Of a stretch of DNA of 42,054 bases, positions 8,705 to 17,113 are shown piece by piece (position 1 is the first letter of the stretch; each line of letters opens with the position of its first letter). The stretch lies in contig NZ_WUEI01000035.1 of NCBI RefSeq assembly GCF_012911025.1, forward strand, positions 1-42,054, written 5' to 3'. The position numbers and the translations under genes were made by a program. Source of the DNA: Azoarcus sp. TTM-91. Its GTDB lineage: Bacteria > Pseudomonadota > Gammaproteobacteria > Burkholderiales > Rhodocyclaceae. The notes below the pieces were generated by a model that saw nothing but the letters and a program-made list of their open reading frames with translations, searched no databases and was not told where the DNA came from.

Positions 8705-10201
8705 ATGAAGAATCTGAAGATCGGTCACAAGATCGGCTTGCTGATCGCCCTGGCGGTGCTTGGCTACCTGGTCAACATCGTCATCGGCCTCACCAGCTTG
8801 CGCGACAACCTGGTGGAAGACCGCAAGCTCAAGACCCGCAACGTGGTCGAAGTGGCGCTGGGCGTGGTCACCCGCTACCACGCCCAGGCCCAGGCCGGCG
8901 AGATGAGCGAAGCGGCGGCGCAGCAGGCAGCCATGAAGACGCTGCAGGAGCTGCGCTACGACGGCCAGGAGTACTTCTGGATCCACAGCGGCGAGAACCG
9001 CATGGTGATGCACCCGACCTCGCAGCAACTGCTGGGCAAGGACCTCACCGACTTCAAGGACACCAACGGCAAGCGCCTGTTCGCCGACATGACCGCGGTG
9101 GTGCGCGACAAGGGCGCCGGCTTCGTCGAGTACCACTGGAACAAGCCCGGCAGCACCGAACCGGTGCCCAAGATCTCCTATGTCGCCGGCTTCAAGCCGT
9201 GGAACTGGGTGATAGGTTCCGGCATATACGTGGATGACGTGGATGCGGTGTTCCGCGACAGCGCGCTGAGCCAGGGCGGTCTGGCCACCCTCACCCTGGT
9301 GCTGATGGTGGCCTTCGGCGTGGTGGTGATGCGCAGCGTGGCGCGGCCGGTGCAGCAGATGCAGGCGGTGATGGAAGCGCTGGCCGAGGGCGACCTCACC
9401 GTGCATGCCGAGAGCACCGGCAACGACGAGGTCGGCCACATGATGAAGGCCACCGAGCGGATGATAGAGCGCACCCGCAGCACGCTGATCGAGGTGCTGG
9501 AATCCACCGCCTCGCTCGCCAACGCCTCCGCCCAGGTCAGCCTCACCTCCCAGTCGCTGTCGCAGGCCGCCAGCGAGCAGGCGGCCAACATCGAGGAGAC
9601 CACCGCCTCCGTCGAACAGATGGCCGCCTCCATCGCCCACAACCGCGAGAACGCCGGCGCCACCGAAGCCATCGCCGCCCGCGCCGCCACCGACGCCCAG
9701 GCCGGCGGCGAGGCGGTCAGCGAAACCGTGGGGGCCATGCAGGCCATCGCACAGAAAATCGGCATCGTGGACGACATCGCCTACCAGACGAACCTGCTGG
9801 CCCTGAACGCCGCCATCGAGGCCGCCCGCGCCGGCGAGCACGGCAAGGGCTTCGCCGTGGTCGCCGCCGAGGTGCGCAAGCTGGCCGAACGCAGCCAGGT
9901 CGCGGCCCGCGAGATCGGCGAGCTGGCCGGCTCCAGCGTCAGGCTGGCCGAGCGCACCGGCAGCCTGTTCGAGGAGCTGTTGCCCAGCATCCAGAGGAAC
10001 GCCGCACTGGTGAAGGAGATCGCCCTCGCCTCCGAAGAGCAGGCCGGCGGCGCCGCCCAGATCAGCGTGGCGGTGAGCCAGGTCAGCCAGGCTACCCAGC
10101 ACAATGCCTCCTCCTCCGAGGAGCTGGCTGCTACCGCCGAGGAACTACAGGCCCAAGCCAACCGGCTGCAGGAAACGGTACGTTTCTTCCGTGTTAACTG
10201 A
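8705..10201 (+). CDS. Methyl-accepting chemotaxis protein with periplasmic Cache sensor
   Basis: 498 aa. TM1 is at about 11-31 and TM2 at about 190-212. Between them is a periplasmic sCache_2-type sensor ([18 protein letters not shown] and the [13 protein letters not shown] end), which binds small ligands such as carboxylates in known members. A HAMP follows, then the methyl-accepting helices with the conserved tip ([19 protein letters not shown]). The C terminus ends RVN without a CheR-docking pentapeptide. The ATG at 8705 is used because GGGGAGG sits about 5 nt upstream; a GTG one codon earlier is an alternative. It probably shares an mRNA with the EAL-HDOD gene. Confidence 0.95.
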   Translation: MKNLKIGHKIGLLIALAVLGYLVNIVIGLTSLRDNLVEDRKLKTRNVVEVALGVVTRYHAQAQAGEMSEAAAQQAAMKTLQELRYDGQEYFWIHSGENRMVMHPTSQQLLGKDLTDFKDTNGKRLFADMTAVVRDKGAGFVEYHWNKPGSTEPVPKISYVAGFKPWNWVIGSGIYVDDVDAVFRDSALSQGGLATLTLVLMVAFGVVVMRSVARPVQQMQAVMEALAEGDLTVHAESTGNDEVGHMMKATERMIERTRSTLIEVLESTASLANASAQVSLTSQSLSQAASEQAANIEETTASVEQMAASIAHNRENAGATEAIAARAATDAQAGGEAVSETVGAMQAIAQKIGIVDDIAYQTNLLALNAAIEAARAGEHGKGFAVVAAEVRKLAERSQVAAREIGELAGSSVRLAERTGSLFEELLPSIQRNAALVKEIALASEEQAGGAAQISVAVSQVSQATQHNASSSEELAATAEELQAQANRLQETVRFFRVN

Positions 10202-10250
10202 GGCTTGCGCGACATACCCCGGAACGCGCAACGCGCTCCGGATTCAACTA

Positions 10251-10280
10251 AAGTCGCATATCCCCGCGGCAACGCGACTT
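10251..10280. repeat. Inverted repeat upstream of the HDOD kinase gene
   Basis: AAGTCGC (10251-10257) and GCGACTT (10274-10280) form a perfect 7-bp inverted repeat with a 16-nt spacer in the 149-bp gap between the chemoreceptor and the histidine kinase. It could be an operator or an mRNA hairpin. No T-run follows, so a terminator is unlikely. Confidence 0.35.
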
Positions 10281-10350
10281 CGATCACATCCCCCGGCGGG
10301 GGCGCTGGTTACAATCCGGCCAAACACCAACGACCGGCTCAGCGCCTCCG

Positions 10351-12345
10351 ATGACCCCCGCCGCGCCCAGCGCGTTCCGCCCTCAGCCCCTGCCGGAAAG
10401 CAGCGCCACGCTGCTGCGCCTGCTCGCCACCGCAACGCCCAACTGGGCGGAGGCGGCACTGGTGGCCGCACGCGACCCGGCGCTGTGCCTGCTCCTGCTG
10501 CTGGCCGCACCGCTGGCGGAAGGCGAGCTGGACGGCGGCCTGGACCTGGCGCTGCGCCAGCGCCTCTCCACCCTGGGCGCCGACCTGCTGCGCGCCTGGC
10601 TGCTGGGCTTGCCGCAGACGGATAACGGCGGCGACGGCCAGCGTGCCCTGCTGGTGGCCGAATGTGCCCTGCACCTGGCGCTGGAAACCCGCTATCCGCG
10701 GCCGGACGAAGCCTACCTAGGTGGCCTCTGGCTCACGCCCTCGGCGCTGGGCCTCGGCCAGCGCAGCGGCGACAGCGAAGACCCCGGCCCGCTCTTCCTC
10801 GCCGACGACGGCCGCAGCCACCTCGCCCGTCTGGTGCATGCCTGTGGCCTGCCGGACACCCTGGCCGACGCGGTCGAGCTCGGTCCGCTGCTGGACGAAC
10901 AGGCCCTGGCCGCGCATCCGCTGGTGCGACTGCTGAAAGCCGCCGACTCCCTCGCCGGCAAAGGCTGGGAGACGCGTGGCGAGCGCATCGCCAGCCTCAC
11001 CGGACTCACCACCGGCAGCCTGCACAGCCTGCGCACCGACGTCGGCTACATCGTCTCCGGCCATGCCGCCTACCCGCCACCGGCGCCGCGGCTGCCAGCG
11101 CTGCCGGCCAGCGCCCCCGGCATCGCCGACGACCCTTTCCGCAGCGCCGCCCTGCACGGGCTGGTCACCGCCGCCTTCGCCGACCAGTCCGAAGAAGCCA
11201 CCGCCGCCCGCCTGCGCATCGCCACGCCGCTGCTCACCGGCCAGCGCCAGTTCCTGCTGCTCGCCGCGGCGGACGACGGCCTGCTGCATCCGCTGCTGCC
11301 CTGCCCCGCCGGCACCGCCGCCGCCCGCATCCAGGAGTTACGGCTGCGCGAAGAAGACGAAAGCAGCGTCATCGCCCTGGCACTGCGCAGCGGCCGGCCA
11401 GCCGCTTACCTGCCGGCCGCCGCCGCTCCCGGCCGCAGCATGGCCGACTGGCACATCGGCCGCTGGCTGGGCCGGCGCGGCTTCTGCTGCCTGCCGCTGC
11501 CGCTGGCCGACGGCCGCCATGCGGTCGCCCTGCTGGCAGTGGACAGGGAGCAGGAACTGAGCCCCACCGAGCGCTGGCTGCTGAACGAACTGCTGGGGGC
11601 GGGCGCCCGCGCCATCGTCGGCGCCCGCCGCCTCCAGGAACAGGCCGGTGCCCGCGAAGACGCCCTCAAGGGCCGCTTCCGCGAGCATGTGCGGCGCATC
11701 GCCCACGAAGCGACCAACCCGCTCACCGTGCTCAAGACACGGCTGGGCCTGATGGCCCAGAACCAGCCGGAAGACGAGGCGCTGCAGGACGAGATGGGCC
11801 TGCTGAACGCCGAACTGGACCGCATCGGCAACCTGCTGCGCCGCGCCGGCGATCTGCCGGCCGACGAAAGCGAGCTGCCGCGCTGCCGCGTCGGCGAGTT
11901 GCTTCAGGAGATGCGCACGGTCTACGGCGACGCCCTGTTCGCCAGCCGCGACATCCATTTCGAGCTCCGCATCGCCGACGGCGTGGCGCCGGCCGCCATG
12001 CCGGCCTCGGCGCTCAAGCAGGTGCTGCTGAACCTTTTCCGCAATGCCTCCGAGGCGCTGCAGCCCGGCGGACGGCTGTCGGTTGCCCTGGTTGGGCAGG
12101 TCAGCGTGGATGGCCGCAACTGCGTGGAAATCCGCCTGATAGACAACGGCCCCGGCCTGCCGCCGGAGCGCGCCGCCGATCTCTTCTCGCCGCGCCCCTC
12201 CAGCAAGGGCGGCGGCCACCAGGGCGTGGGGCTGAGCGTGGTCCGCGACATCCTGGTGCAATGGAAAGCGTCCATCCTTTGCCGTAGCCAGCCGGGCAGC
12301 GGCACCAGCTTCCAGGTCTTCGTCCCTCTGGAACAATCCCGCTGA
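10351..12345 (+). CDS. HDOD-GAF sensor histidine kinase
   Basis: 664 aa, with no membrane helix or signal peptide, so cytoplasmic. The N terminus (about 15-235) resembles an HDOD domain (LLRLLATATPNW, then HPLVRLLKAADSLA). A GAF-like sensor lies at about 255-430. The phospho-acceptor is H452 in RRIAHEATNPLTVLKTRL. The HATPase domain shows the N-box NLFRNASEAL (N565), DNGPGLPPE and GVGLSVV. It is followed 66 bp later by a receiver-GGDEF-EAL protein, its probable phosphorylation partner, so stimulus sensing would feed c-di-GMP turnover. HDOD joined to a histidine kinase is an uncommon but known arrangement. Confidence 0.9.
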   Translation: MTPAAPSAFRPQPLPESSATLLRLLATATPNWAEAALVAARDPALCLLLLLAAPLAEGELDGGLDLALRQRLSTLGADLLRAWLLGLPQTDNGGDGQRALLVAECALHLALETRYPRPDEAYLGGLWLTPSALGLGQRSGDSEDPGPLFLADDGRSHLARLVHACGLPDTLADAVELGPLLDEQALAAHPLVRLLKAADSLAGKGWETRGERIASLTGLTTGSLHSLRTDVGYIVSGHAAYPPPAPRLPALPASAPGIADDPFRSAALHGLVTAAFADQSEEATAARLRIATPLLTGQRQFLLLAAADDGLLHPLLPCPAGTAAARIQELRLREEDESSVIALALRSGRPAAYLPAAAAPGRSMADWHIGRWLGRRGFCCLPLPLADGRHAVALLAVDREQELSPTERWLLNELLGAGARAIVGARRLQEQAGAREDALKGRFREHVRRIAHEATNPLTVLKTRLGLMAQNQPEDEALQDEMGLLNAELDRIGNLLRRAGDLPADESELPRCRVGELLQEMRTVYGDALFASRDIHFELRIADGVAPAAMPASALKQVLLNLFRNASEALQPGGRLSVALVGQVSVDGRNCVEIRLIDNGPGLPPERAADLFSPRPSSKGGGHQGVGLSVVRDILVQWKASILCRSQPGSGTSFQVFVPLEQSR

Positions 12346-12411
12346 CTGTTGCATTATGTCGAAAGACCTATAAGAAAGACCAAACGACAACCACCGACCA
12401 CCAGGGAGGTC

Positions 12412-14589
12412 ATGGTTATCCCGGGAGAGCAGCCCTTTTTCGGCACCGCTTCCGAGGTCCGCCCCGACCCGGAGCTTGCATGCCGGATACTCGTCGTCGA
12501 CGACGATGCGTCGTTGCGCCGAACGCTGCCGCACGTCCTCGCCCGCGGCGGCCGCAGCTTCGACGACTGCGGCAGCGTCGCCGACGCCATCGCCCTGCTG
12601 CAGCACCAGCACTACGACCTCATCCTGCTGGACTACCGCCTGCCGGACGCCACCGGCCTCGCCCTGCTCGACTGGCTGTCCGAGAACCAGCGCGAAGAGG
12701 CGGTCATCATGATCAGCGGCGAAGACGCCATCGACGCCGCCATCGGCGCGCTGCGCCGCGGCGCGGATGACTACGTGCGCAAACCCTACCATGTCGCCCA
12801 GCTCCAGCGCGCGGTGGAAGGCACCCTGCACAAGACCTCGCTGGAGCGCGCCAACCGCGCCATGAGCCAGCGCCTGCGGGCTTCGGAGCGGCTGCACCGC
12901 TACCTGGTGGAAAGCTCGCCCGATCTCATCTTCACGCTGGATGCGGAAGGCTGCTTCAACTACATCAACCCGCGGGTTCAGGCCCTGCTCGGCTACGAGC
13001 GCAGCGCGCTGATGCGCCGCCCCTTCGTCTCGCTGGTGATGCCGGAAGACATGGAGCGCATGCGCTCCCTGCTGCTGTCGCCGCGCGGCATGCCCACCGA
13101 GAGCTTCAACGTCGAGCTGCGGCTGCGCCGCGCCACCGATGGCATGGACGGCCATGACGGCCCGGAATCCATCACCGTCTCCCTCACCGGCATCCCGATG
13201 ATGGGGCGCGAGGGCGGCCGCCAGGCCAGCGGCCTCTATGGCGTCGCCCGCGACATCTCGGAACGCAAGCGCGCCGAGGAGATCATCTCCTTCCAGGCCT
13301 ACCACGACCAGCTCACCCGCCTGCCCAACCGGGTGCTGTTCAAGGACCGCCTGGAGCTGGCCATCGCCCAGGCCCAGCGCCGCAGCGGCTCACTGGCGGT
13401 GATGTTCGTGGATGTGGACCGCTTCAAGCTGGTGAACGACACCTTCGGCCATGCCGAGGGTGACACCCTGCTGCGCGGCATCGCCGAACGCCTGTCCGCC
13501 ACCCTGCGCCGCGGCGACACCCTCGCCCGCCTGGGCGGCGACGAGTTCACCGTGCTGCTGCCGGACGTCGCCCAGCCGGAAGACGCCGAAACCATCGCGC
13601 GCAAGATCCTGGAGGTGCTGGCGCCGCCCTTCCGCCTCAGCCACGGCGACTTCCGCGCCACCGCGAGCCTGGGCATCGCGCTCTTCCCCCGCGACGGCAA
13701 CGACGCCGAGGAGCTGACCCGCGCCGCCGACATCGCCATGTACCAGGTGAAGCGGTCGGGCAAGAACGGCTTCCGCTTCTTCGACCCCGACCTCAACAGC
13801 CACTACCGCGAACGCATCGCGCTGGAGAACGACCTGCGCGGCGCGGTGGAGCGCGGCGAGCTGGAGCTGCACTACCAGCCGCAGATCAGCCTGCATCACC
13901 AGCGGGTGGTGGGCATGGAGGCGCTGCTGCGCTGGAACCATCCGGTGCATGGCATGGTGGGGCCGGCGGCCTTCGTGCCGGTGGCCGAAGAGGCCGGGCT
14001 GATCGGCGACATCAGCCGCTGGGTGCTGGAGCAGGCCTGCCGCCAGCTCGCCCACTGGCGCGAGGCCGGCCATGACGAGCTGCGCATGTCGCTCAACCTC
14101 TCACCGCACGACTTCGACAGCGCCGACGTGGTCGGCATGGTCACCGACTGCGTCTCCCGCCACCGCCTGCCGCCTTCGCAGCTGGAGCTGGAGATCACCG
14201 AGAGCATGATGATGCAGGACGCCGCCGGCGTCGCCGCCAAGGTCCGCCAGCTGCGCGAGGCCGGCCTCAGCGTGGCGATAGACGACTTCGGCACCGGCTA
14301 CTCGGCGCTGGCCTACCTGCAGAAATTCCCGGTGAGCACGCTGAAGATAGACCGCAGCTTCGTGCGCGACCTCGAAGGCCCGGCCACCAATCCCATCATC
14401 TCCGCCATCACCGGCATCGCCCGTGGCTTTGGGCTGCAGCTGATCGCCGAGGGGGTGGAGCGCGCCGAACAGGTGGAGACCCTGCGCACCCTGGGCTGCG
14501 ACGTGATGCAGGGCTACTTCTTCGCCCGCCCGGCGCCGGCGGCGGAAGCCGGCGGCTGGCTGCAGACGGTGCCCTGCGGCAGCTGCTGA
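12412..14589 (+). CDS. Response regulator with PAS, GGDEF and EAL domains
   Basis: 725 aa. The receiver (about 23-140) has phospho-acceptor D74 in LILLDYRLPD and the KPY lysine. A PAS domain follows (VESSPDLIFTLD, about 163-285). The GGDEF domain has an intact GGDEF at 375-379 preceded by an RRGD product-inhibition site. The EAL domain begins with E503-A-L and keeps ITESMMM and DDFGTGYSALAYLQ. Both c-di-GMP synthase and phosphodiesterase motifs look complete. The start is uncertain: ATG 12412 has GGGAGG only 2 nt before it, while a TTG at 12349 in the same frame would add 21 residues. It is likely phosphorylated by the kinase upstream. Confidence 0.93.
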   Translation: MVIPGEQPFFGTASEVRPDPELACRILVVDDDASLRRTLPHVLARGGRSFDDCGSVADAIALLQHQHYDLILLDYRLPDATGLALLDWLSENQREEAVIMISGEDAIDAAIGALRRGADDYVRKPYHVAQLQRAVEGTLHKTSLERANRAMSQRLRASERLHRYLVESSPDLIFTLDAEGCFNYINPRVQALLGYERSALMRRPFVSLVMPEDMERMRSLLLSPRGMPTESFNVELRLRRATDGMDGHDGPESITVSLTGIPMMGREGGRQASGLYGVARDISERKRAEEIISFQAYHDQLTRLPNRVLFKDRLELAIAQAQRRSGSLAVMFVDVDRFKLVNDTFGHAEGDTLLRGIAERLSATLRRGDTLARLGGDEFTVLLPDVAQPEDAETIARKILEVLAPPFRLSHGDFRATASLGIALFPRDGNDAEELTRAADIAMYQVKRSGKNGFRFFDPDLNSHYRERIALENDLRGAVERGELELHYQPQISLHHQRVVGMEALLRWNHPVHGMVGPAAFVPVAEEAGLIGDISRWVLEQACRQLAHWREAGHDELRMSLNLSPHDFDSADVVGMVTDCVSRHRLPPSQLELEITESMMMQDAAGVAAKVRQLREAGLSVAIDDFGTGYSALAYLQKFPVSTLKIDRSFVRDLEGPATNPIISAITGIARGFGLQLIAEGVERAEQVETLRTLGCDVMQGYFFARPAPAAEAGGWLQTVPCGSC

Positions 14590-14613
14590 AGCCGCGGGCG
14601 CCAGACGGGCGAA

Positions 14614-14642
14614 GCGCCAGACCCGGTTGAAGCACCTGGCGC
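14614..14642. terminator. Hairpin in the convergent gap
   Basis: GCGCCAG (14614-14620) pairs with CTGGCGC (14636-14642) between two converging genes. Seven perfect base pairs with a 15-nt loop; there is no T-tract on either strand, so an intrinsic terminator is only possible. Confidence 0.3.
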
Positions 14643-14658
14643 GGAATCCGCCCCGGGC

Positions 14659-15039
14659 TCAGTTGAGCTTGGGGCTGCAGCCCACCGGCGTGCCCGCCTT
14701 GGCCCAGCCGCTGCCGTCCGGATTGGTGCCCAGTATCCACTGCACCAGCTCGCGCGCCTCGCTTTCATTCACGTGGTATTTGTTCGGCGGCATCGGCACC
14801 ACGCTCCACTCGCATACGCTGCCGTTGAGCACCTTGCCGACGAGCTTGTCCACCGCGCCGGGCTGCTTCGCATAGCGGGCGGCGATGTCCTTGAAGGCCG
14901 GGCCCACCCGCTTCTGGTCCAGCACATGGCAACCGGTGCAGTTCTTCGCCTTGGCCAGCGCCTCATCGGCAAACGCCGGGGCGGCGGACAGCGTACAGAC
15001 GGCGAGTGCGGCGCTTAGTGCGGCGGCGGGCAACTTCAT
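14659..15039 (-). CDS. Periplasmic c-type cytochrome (class I)
   Basis: 126 aa. A signal peptide is evident (residues 1-24, ending APAFA). The haem-binding CTGCH is at 34-38 (C34, C37, H38), and M83 in VPMPPN is the likely sixth iron ligand, as in c551-type cytochromes. Two further cysteines (C76 and C121) are not needed for haem and could form a disulfide; the tail after WILG carries a GxPVGCSP segment. It would carry electrons in the periplasm. It lies downstream of ureG on the same strand with an 88-bp gap, so it may be a separate transcript. Confidence 0.92.
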   Translation of the reverse strand: MKLPAAALSAALAVCTLSAAPAFADEALAKAKNCTGCHVLDQKRVGPAFKDIAARYAKQPGAVDKLVGKVLNGSVCEWSVVPMPPNKYHVNESEARELVQWILGTNPDGSGWAKAGTPVGCSPKLN

Positions 15040-15127
15040 ACCTACTCCTCTGGCAAGGGACGGAACCGCCGCGATACTAAACGACCGCGCCGGGGCTTGC
15101 CCAAGGCGGCGCGCCGGCGGCCCGACT

Positions 15128-15754
15128 TCAGGCCGCCGGGCGCAGCAGGCCCTGGCGCTCGATGAAGCCGATGATCTCGTCCAGGCCCTGGCCGGTCTTG
15201 AGGTTGGAGAAGACGAAGGGGCGCTCGCCGCGCATCTTCTTCGCGTCGCGGTCCATCACCTCCAGCGAGGCGCCGACCATGGGCGCGAGGTCGATCTTGT
15301 TGATCACCAGCAGGTCGCTCTTGGTGATGCCGGGACCGCCCTTGCGCGGAATCTTGTCGCCGGCGGAAACGTCGATCACGTACAGCGTGAGGTCGGACAG
15401 CTCCGGCGAGAAGGTGGCCGCCAGGTTGTCGCCGCCGGACTCGACGAAGATGATCTCCAGCCCGGGGAAGCGCTGGTTGAGGCGATCCACCGCCTCCAGG
15501 TTGATGGAGGCGTCCTCGCGGATGGCGGTGTGCGGGCAGCCGCCGGTTTCCACGCCGATGATGCGCTCCGGCGCCAGCGCCTCGTTGCGCACCAGGAACT
15601 GGGCGTCCTCGGCGGTGTAGATGTCGTTGGTCACCACCGCGATGTTGTAGCGCTCGCGCAGCGTGCGGCACAGCGCCAGGGTGAGGGCGGTCTTGCCGGA
15701 GCCGACCGGGCCGCCGATACCGACGCGCAGGGCGTGGGAAGTCTGGGATGTCAT
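15128..15754 (-). CDS. ureG: Urease accessory GTPase UreG
   Basis: 208 aa. P-loop [13 protein letters not shown] near residues 12-24, the ETGGCPH metal-binding Cys-Pro-His motif, and NKIDLAP for guanine recognition. UreG hydrolyses GTP to drive nickel delivery to apo-urease as part of the UreD-F-G complex in the cytoplasm. The start overlaps the end of ureF by 4 bp (ATGA type), showing translational coupling. It is the last gene of the urease operon. Confidence 0.97.
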   Translation of the reverse strand: MTSQTSHALRVGIGGPVGSGKTALTLALCRTLRERYNIAVVTNDIYTAEDAQFLVRNEALAPERIIGVETGGCPHTAIREDASINLEAVDRLNQRFPGLEIIFVESGGDNLAATFSPELSDLTLYVIDVSAGDKIPRKGGPGITKSDLLVINKIDLAPMVGASLEVMDRDAKKMRGERPFVFSNLKTGQGLDEIIGFIERQGLLRPAA

Positions 15755-16482
15755 GATCTGAACAGCCTCGTGTATTGGGTTTCATGCCGGCTGCTGGCGA
15801 TGGCCAGGCCGGGGGTGAAGTTGCTCCATTCCGCTTCCGGCAGCACCAGCGCCGCGGCCGCCAGCTCCGGCACCCGCGCGCCCAGGCCGGCGAGCAGACG
15901 CTGGCCGGCGCTCTGGCCCAGCGGCACCGCCTTCACCGCCGCCATCACCTGGTTTTCCAGCCAGGCCCACAGGTAGGCCGCCAGCGCGGCCCCGGCGTCT
16001 ATGTTCCAGGCGGCGGCGGCCGCCGCCCAGGCGGTGGGAAAGGCGGGGGAGTCGATACCGCGCAGGCGCTCGCGCCAGCCGGGCAGGCCGGCGAAAGCGT
16101 CCAGCTCCGTCAGCAGGCGCACCAGGGAATAGCCCATCTGCAGCGTCTCGGCGCGCAGCTCCGAGGTCTCGCGGCTGCAGATGAAATCGTCGTTGAGGCG
16201 GGCGACCTCGGCATCCTCGCCAACCGCCCAGGCCTGTACCAGCCGCGCCAACAGCGGCGCTTCGAAGCGGCCGGCACCGTGGCTGAGCAGGTCGCCTATC
16301 CAGCGGCCGGCGCCGGCTTCGTCGCGTACCGCGCCGCATTCCACCGCCCACTCCAGCCCTTGCGAATAGGTGTAGGCGCCCACCGGCAGCGCCGGGCTGG
16401 CCAATTGCAGCAGGCGCACCAACTGCAGCTGGCCGAGCGCGGCCGGAGCGGGCACCGCGGCAGCGGAAGCGGTTTCGCTCAC
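15751..16482 (-). CDS. ureF: Urease accessory protein UreF
   Basis: 243 aa. The all-helical UreF family is recognised by [20 protein letters not shown] near the N terminus, [11 protein letters not shown] in the middle and the [14 protein letters not shown] ending. UreF bridges UreD and UreG and gates GTPase activity during nickel insertion. It overlaps ureE by 4 bp upstream and ureG by 4 bp downstream. The N terminus has an alanine/proline-rich extension of about 15 residues before the family core. Confidence 0.96.
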   Translation of the reverse strand: MSETASAAAVPAPAALGQLQLVRLLQLASPALPVGAYTYSQGLEWAVECGAVRDEAGAGRWIGDLLSHGAGRFEAPLLARLVQAWAVGEDAEVARLNDDFICSRETSELRAETLQMGYSLVRLLTELDAFAGLPGWRERLRGIDSPAFPTAWAAAAAAWNIDAGAALAAYLWAWLENQVMAAVKAVPLGQSAGQRLLAGLGARVPELAAAALVLPEAEWSNFTPGLAIASSRHETQYTRLFRS

Positions 16483-16997
16483 TGCCCGTCCATCATGTGG
16501 ATGCGAGCGCCGCTGCCGTCACCCGGGTGCTGGTGGCCGTGGGCGTAGGCGCCGGCTTCCGGCTCGAAGGGCGCGCGCAGCGCTTCGACGTCGGCGCCCA
16601 GCCCGGTCAGCATGCCTTCCAGCACATGGTCGGCCTGGATGCGCAACCAGCCCTCGCCGAGCTCGACGGCGACGTGGCGGTTGCCCAGGTGATAGGCGGC
16701 GCGCGCCAGCTCGAGCGCATCGGCGCAGCGCACCTCCATCAGATCTTCCGGGGCGGCCACCACTTCCACCACCCGGCCGTCATTGGCGAGCAGGCGGTTG
16801 CCGCCGCGCAGGATGGTGCCGCGCGGCAGGAAGAGGCCGACTTCTGCGCCTGAGCCCAGCCTGGCGCGCAGGCGGCTCTTGGTGCGGTAGCCGAAGTCCA
16901 GCTCCAGCGTGTCGGTGGCGTTGCGGGTGCCTTCGTAGAGCGCTTCGATCAGCAGCATGTCGCCGCCTGTCGGGCCAGCGGAGGAGGCCGTGGTCAT
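16479..16997 (-). CDS. ureE: Urease nickel metallochaperone UreE
   Basis: 172 aa. The N-terminal peptide-binding domain has [15 protein letters not shown] and [12 protein letters not shown]; the C-terminal ferredoxin-like domain has the conserved nickel-site HLGNRHV. The tail is modestly histidine-rich ([12 protein letters not shown]…RIHMMDG), consistent with extra nickel binding. The reading frame is open further upstream, but ATG 16997 has CGGAG about 7 nt before it and starts the family-length protein; a second ATG 13 codons in is less likely. Confidence 0.94.
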   Translation of the reverse strand: MTTASSAGPTGGDMLLIEALYEGTRNATDTLELDFGYRTKSRLRARLGSGAEVGLFLPRGTILRGGNRLLANDGRVVEVVAAPEDLMEVRCADALELARAAYHLGNRHVAVELGEGWLRIQADHVLEGMLTGLGADVEALRAPFEPEAGAYAHGHQHPGDGSGARIHMMDGQ

Positions 16998-17028
16998 GGA
17001 ATGTCTCCGGGTACGGGTATCGATGGGC

Positions 17029-17081
17029 CGCGCCGGCCGGCGCGATGGAAAGTGACACAGGGTAGCCAAAGCCACCCCGTG
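17029..17081. promoter_or_regulatory. Palindrome and hairpin in the ureC-ureE gap
   Basis: Two structures fill the only sizeable gap inside the urease operon. A perfect 16-bp palindrome, CGCGCCGGCCGGCGCG, is at 17029-17044. An imperfect 11-bp hairpin (CACAGGGTAGC / GCCACCCCGTG, loop CAAA) is at 17056-17081. They lie just after the ureC stop in transcription order and could stabilise the ureABC part of the mRNA or attenuate the accessory genes. That role is inferred. Confidence 0.45.
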
Positions 17082-17113
17082 CCTGCCACCGCGCCCGGCG
17101 GTCGCGCGTGCCG

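Noticed and set aside
8063..10102. A 679-codon minus-strand frame opposite the Cache chemoreceptor
   Set aside because: Its composition mirrors the receptor gene and it has no domain or ribosome-binding site. The receptor on + is unambiguous.
11338..13305. A 655-codon minus-strand frame opposite the histidine kinase and REC-GGDEF-EAL genes
   Set aside because: It spans the junction of two well-supported + strand genes and has no family features.
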